A DNA stretch of 64,000 nt, taken from NCBI GenBank assembly GCA_964533215.1, contig CAZHLJ010000001.1, positions 310,001 to 374,000 on the forward strand, read 5' to 3'. Each line of letters opens with the position of its first letter. Position 1 is the stretch's first letter. The DNA comes from Bact-08 sp964533215 (GTDB taxonomy: Bacteria; Bacteroidota; Bacteroidia; Bacteroidales; UBA932). The notes below the pieces were generated by a model, which worked only from the letters and a program-made list of their open reading frames with translations, did not search any database and was not told where the DNA came from. Below, one piece after another: positions 63,052-64,000 of this stretch. Made by a program: the position numbers and the translations under genes.

Positions 63052-63909
63052 ATGAGGTGGTATTCAAAATATTTGACGGTTTTTGAAAAGCCATATGAAG
63101 ATACTCCCATTTACGTTATTGAGGAGGTCTTCCGTAATTTGCAGAATCTCCAGAGCGAAAAACCTCTCGCTTCCGTCATCCTGATATCCCATAATGAGGA
63201 GAGACGTCTTTTAAGTTGTCTTTGGTCGCTTAGTGAAAGCAAATGCAAATACCCTGTTGAAATAATCGGCGTAAACAATAACTCCTCCGATCGTACGGCG
63301 GATGTTTATAGCTCCGTAGGTTGCAGGTATTATGACGAGGAGAAGAAAAGTCCGGGACATGCCAGGAACAGAGGACTTAGGGAGGCTAAGGGCAAGTATA
63401 CAATCTGCATTGACTCCGATACTATCTACCCTCCCAAATATTTGGAGGAAATGATAGATGCACTTGAAAAACCCGGTGTGGTTGCAGCTTTTGCATTATG
63501 GAGCTATGTACCAAGCAAGGAGTACCCAAGATTCAAAATGTTCTTTTATGAATTAGCCAGAGATATTCACCTCTCGCTGCTATATATAAAAAGTCCGGAA
63601 AGATGTGTGAGAGGCCTTGTCTTTGCCCATGTTACCGATCTGGCAAAAAAAATTGGGTACAAGACAAACATAATAAGAGGCGAAGATGGTTCTATGGCCT
63701 ATAGATTAAAGAATTATGGCAAAATAACCTTTGTGAGGGAAAGATGTGCACGTCCGGTTACATGTACGGCTACTTTAAAGGCTGACGGCTCTTTGTCCAA
63801 GGCTTTCATCCGGAGAGTAATACTGGCATTGAAGGGATTCAGAAAGTATATCTTCAAGACTAAAGGCGAAATAAAAGACCAACAATCAAACATAGTCAAA
63901 GATTCATGA
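63052..63909 (+). CDS. Family 2 glycosyltransferase
   Basis: This 285-residue GT2 has S-V-I-L-I-S-H-N-E-E-R, V-N-N-N-S-S-D-R-T, I-D-S-D-T as DxD, and R-G-E-D-G-S-M-A near residue 210. There is no membrane helix. Its stop overlaps the next start by 4 bases, so the EPS operon goes on. Confidence 0.9.
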   Translation: MRWYSKYLTVFEKPYEDTPIYVIEEVFRNLQNLQSEKPLASVILISHNEERRLLSCLWSLSESKCKYPVEIIGVNNNSSDRTADVYSSVGCRYYDEEKKSPGHARNRGLREAKGKYTICIDSDTIYPPKYLEEMIDALEKPGVVAAFALWSYVPSKEYPRFKMFFYELARDIHLSLLYIKSPERCVRGLVFAHVTDLAKKIGYKTNIIRGEDGSMAYRLKNYGKITFVRERCARPVTCTATLKADGSLSKAFIRRVILALKGFRKYIFKTKGEIKDQQSNIVKDS

Positions 63910-64000
63910 AAGCACTTTTTCTCCATTTTTACGACTTCTCACCTCATAGCGGTATAAGCAAGAAGATCATCAACCAGATTGAGGCTCTTCGTGAATGTGG
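63906..64000 (+). CDS. N-terminus of a family 4 glycosyltransferase (partial)
   Basis: This begins at ATG 63906, overlapping the preceding stop by 4 bases, and is cut by the window end after about 31 codons. M-K-A-L-F-L-H-F-Y-D and S-G-I-S-K-K-I is like the N-terminal domain of GT4 enzymes (strand, then a glycine-containing loop). The family call is tentative. Confidence 0.6.
   Translation, partial: MKALFLHFYDFSPHSGISKKIINQIEALREC

Noticed and set aside
1..64000. tRNA, rRNA, CRISPR arrays, intact transposases or prophage genes
   Set aside because: None was recognised on either strand when reading by eye; a covariance-model search would be needed to exclude small RNAs.

Overview
The window comes from a member of the phylum Bacteroidota, most likely order Bacteroidales. 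The evidence is the promoter form (TTTG about 20 bases before TAnnTTTG), the absence of Shine-Dalgarno sites, the Sus-type lipoprotein/TlpA cluster, a fimbrillin/FISUMP lipoprotein, DUF4402 proteins, a cytochrome c nitrite reductase with Ccs-type maturation genes, and a capsule/EPS locus with GNRP-type sugar transferase. I saw no tRNA, rRNA, CRISPR array or intact insertion sequence. A decayed RHS fragment at 37.3-37.56 kb is the only clear trace of mobile or polymorphic DNA.

Layout. 0-5.5 kb: tail of a Sus-like lipoprotein cluster, then a small-peptide plus fimbrillin-like lipoprotein unit. 5.6-9.3 kb: cyclase, YbaK, and the AmmeMemoRadiSam set (radical SAM enzyme facing a MEMO1-AMMECR1 fusion). 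9.3-10.5 kb: asparagine synthetase asnA behind an Asn-rich leader peptide and an attenuator. 10.6-21.3 kb: outer-membrane barrel protein, C69 peptidase, Trk potassium uptake, glutaminase, S9 peptidase. 21.3-26.5 kb: nrfHA, ccsB, ccsA and a TolC-like protein. 26.5-33.2 kb: complete his operon (G-D-CB-H-A-F-IE) behind a His-rich leader peptide and attenuator. 33.3-36.8 kb: a four-gene sulfur module (DsrC, DsrM-like, DsrK-like, cysteine desulfurase). 37.6-44.3 kb: an unknown membrane protein, ugd, uxs and a multistep phosphorelay (REC-kinase, HPt, sigma-54 activator). 44.3-51.3 kb, minus strand: a chaperone-usher-like pilus system with four DUF4402 pilin-like proteins. 52.5-64 kb: an EPS operon running off the end of the window.

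How it works together. Two biosynthetic units (asnA and his) carry the classical ribosome-stalling attenuator: a leader peptide packed with codons for the pathway's own product, an antiterminator arm and a mutually exclusive terminator. The pilus locus is the most unusual block. Two pilin genes share an identical 17-bp sigma-54-like box, three intergenic regions share a TTTTAC-N5-GTAAAA palindrome, a sigma-54 activator gene lies immediately beside the locus, and the usher can only be read from its ATG if an 11-A tract shifts by one base, which suggests phase variation. The DsrC/DsrMK-like/desulfurase operon has no sulfite reductase beside it and may be a membrane-linked sulfur-relay pathway not yet described. 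UDP-glucuronate and UDP-xylose enzymes plus response-regulator modules flank the EPS operon and probably feed and control it.
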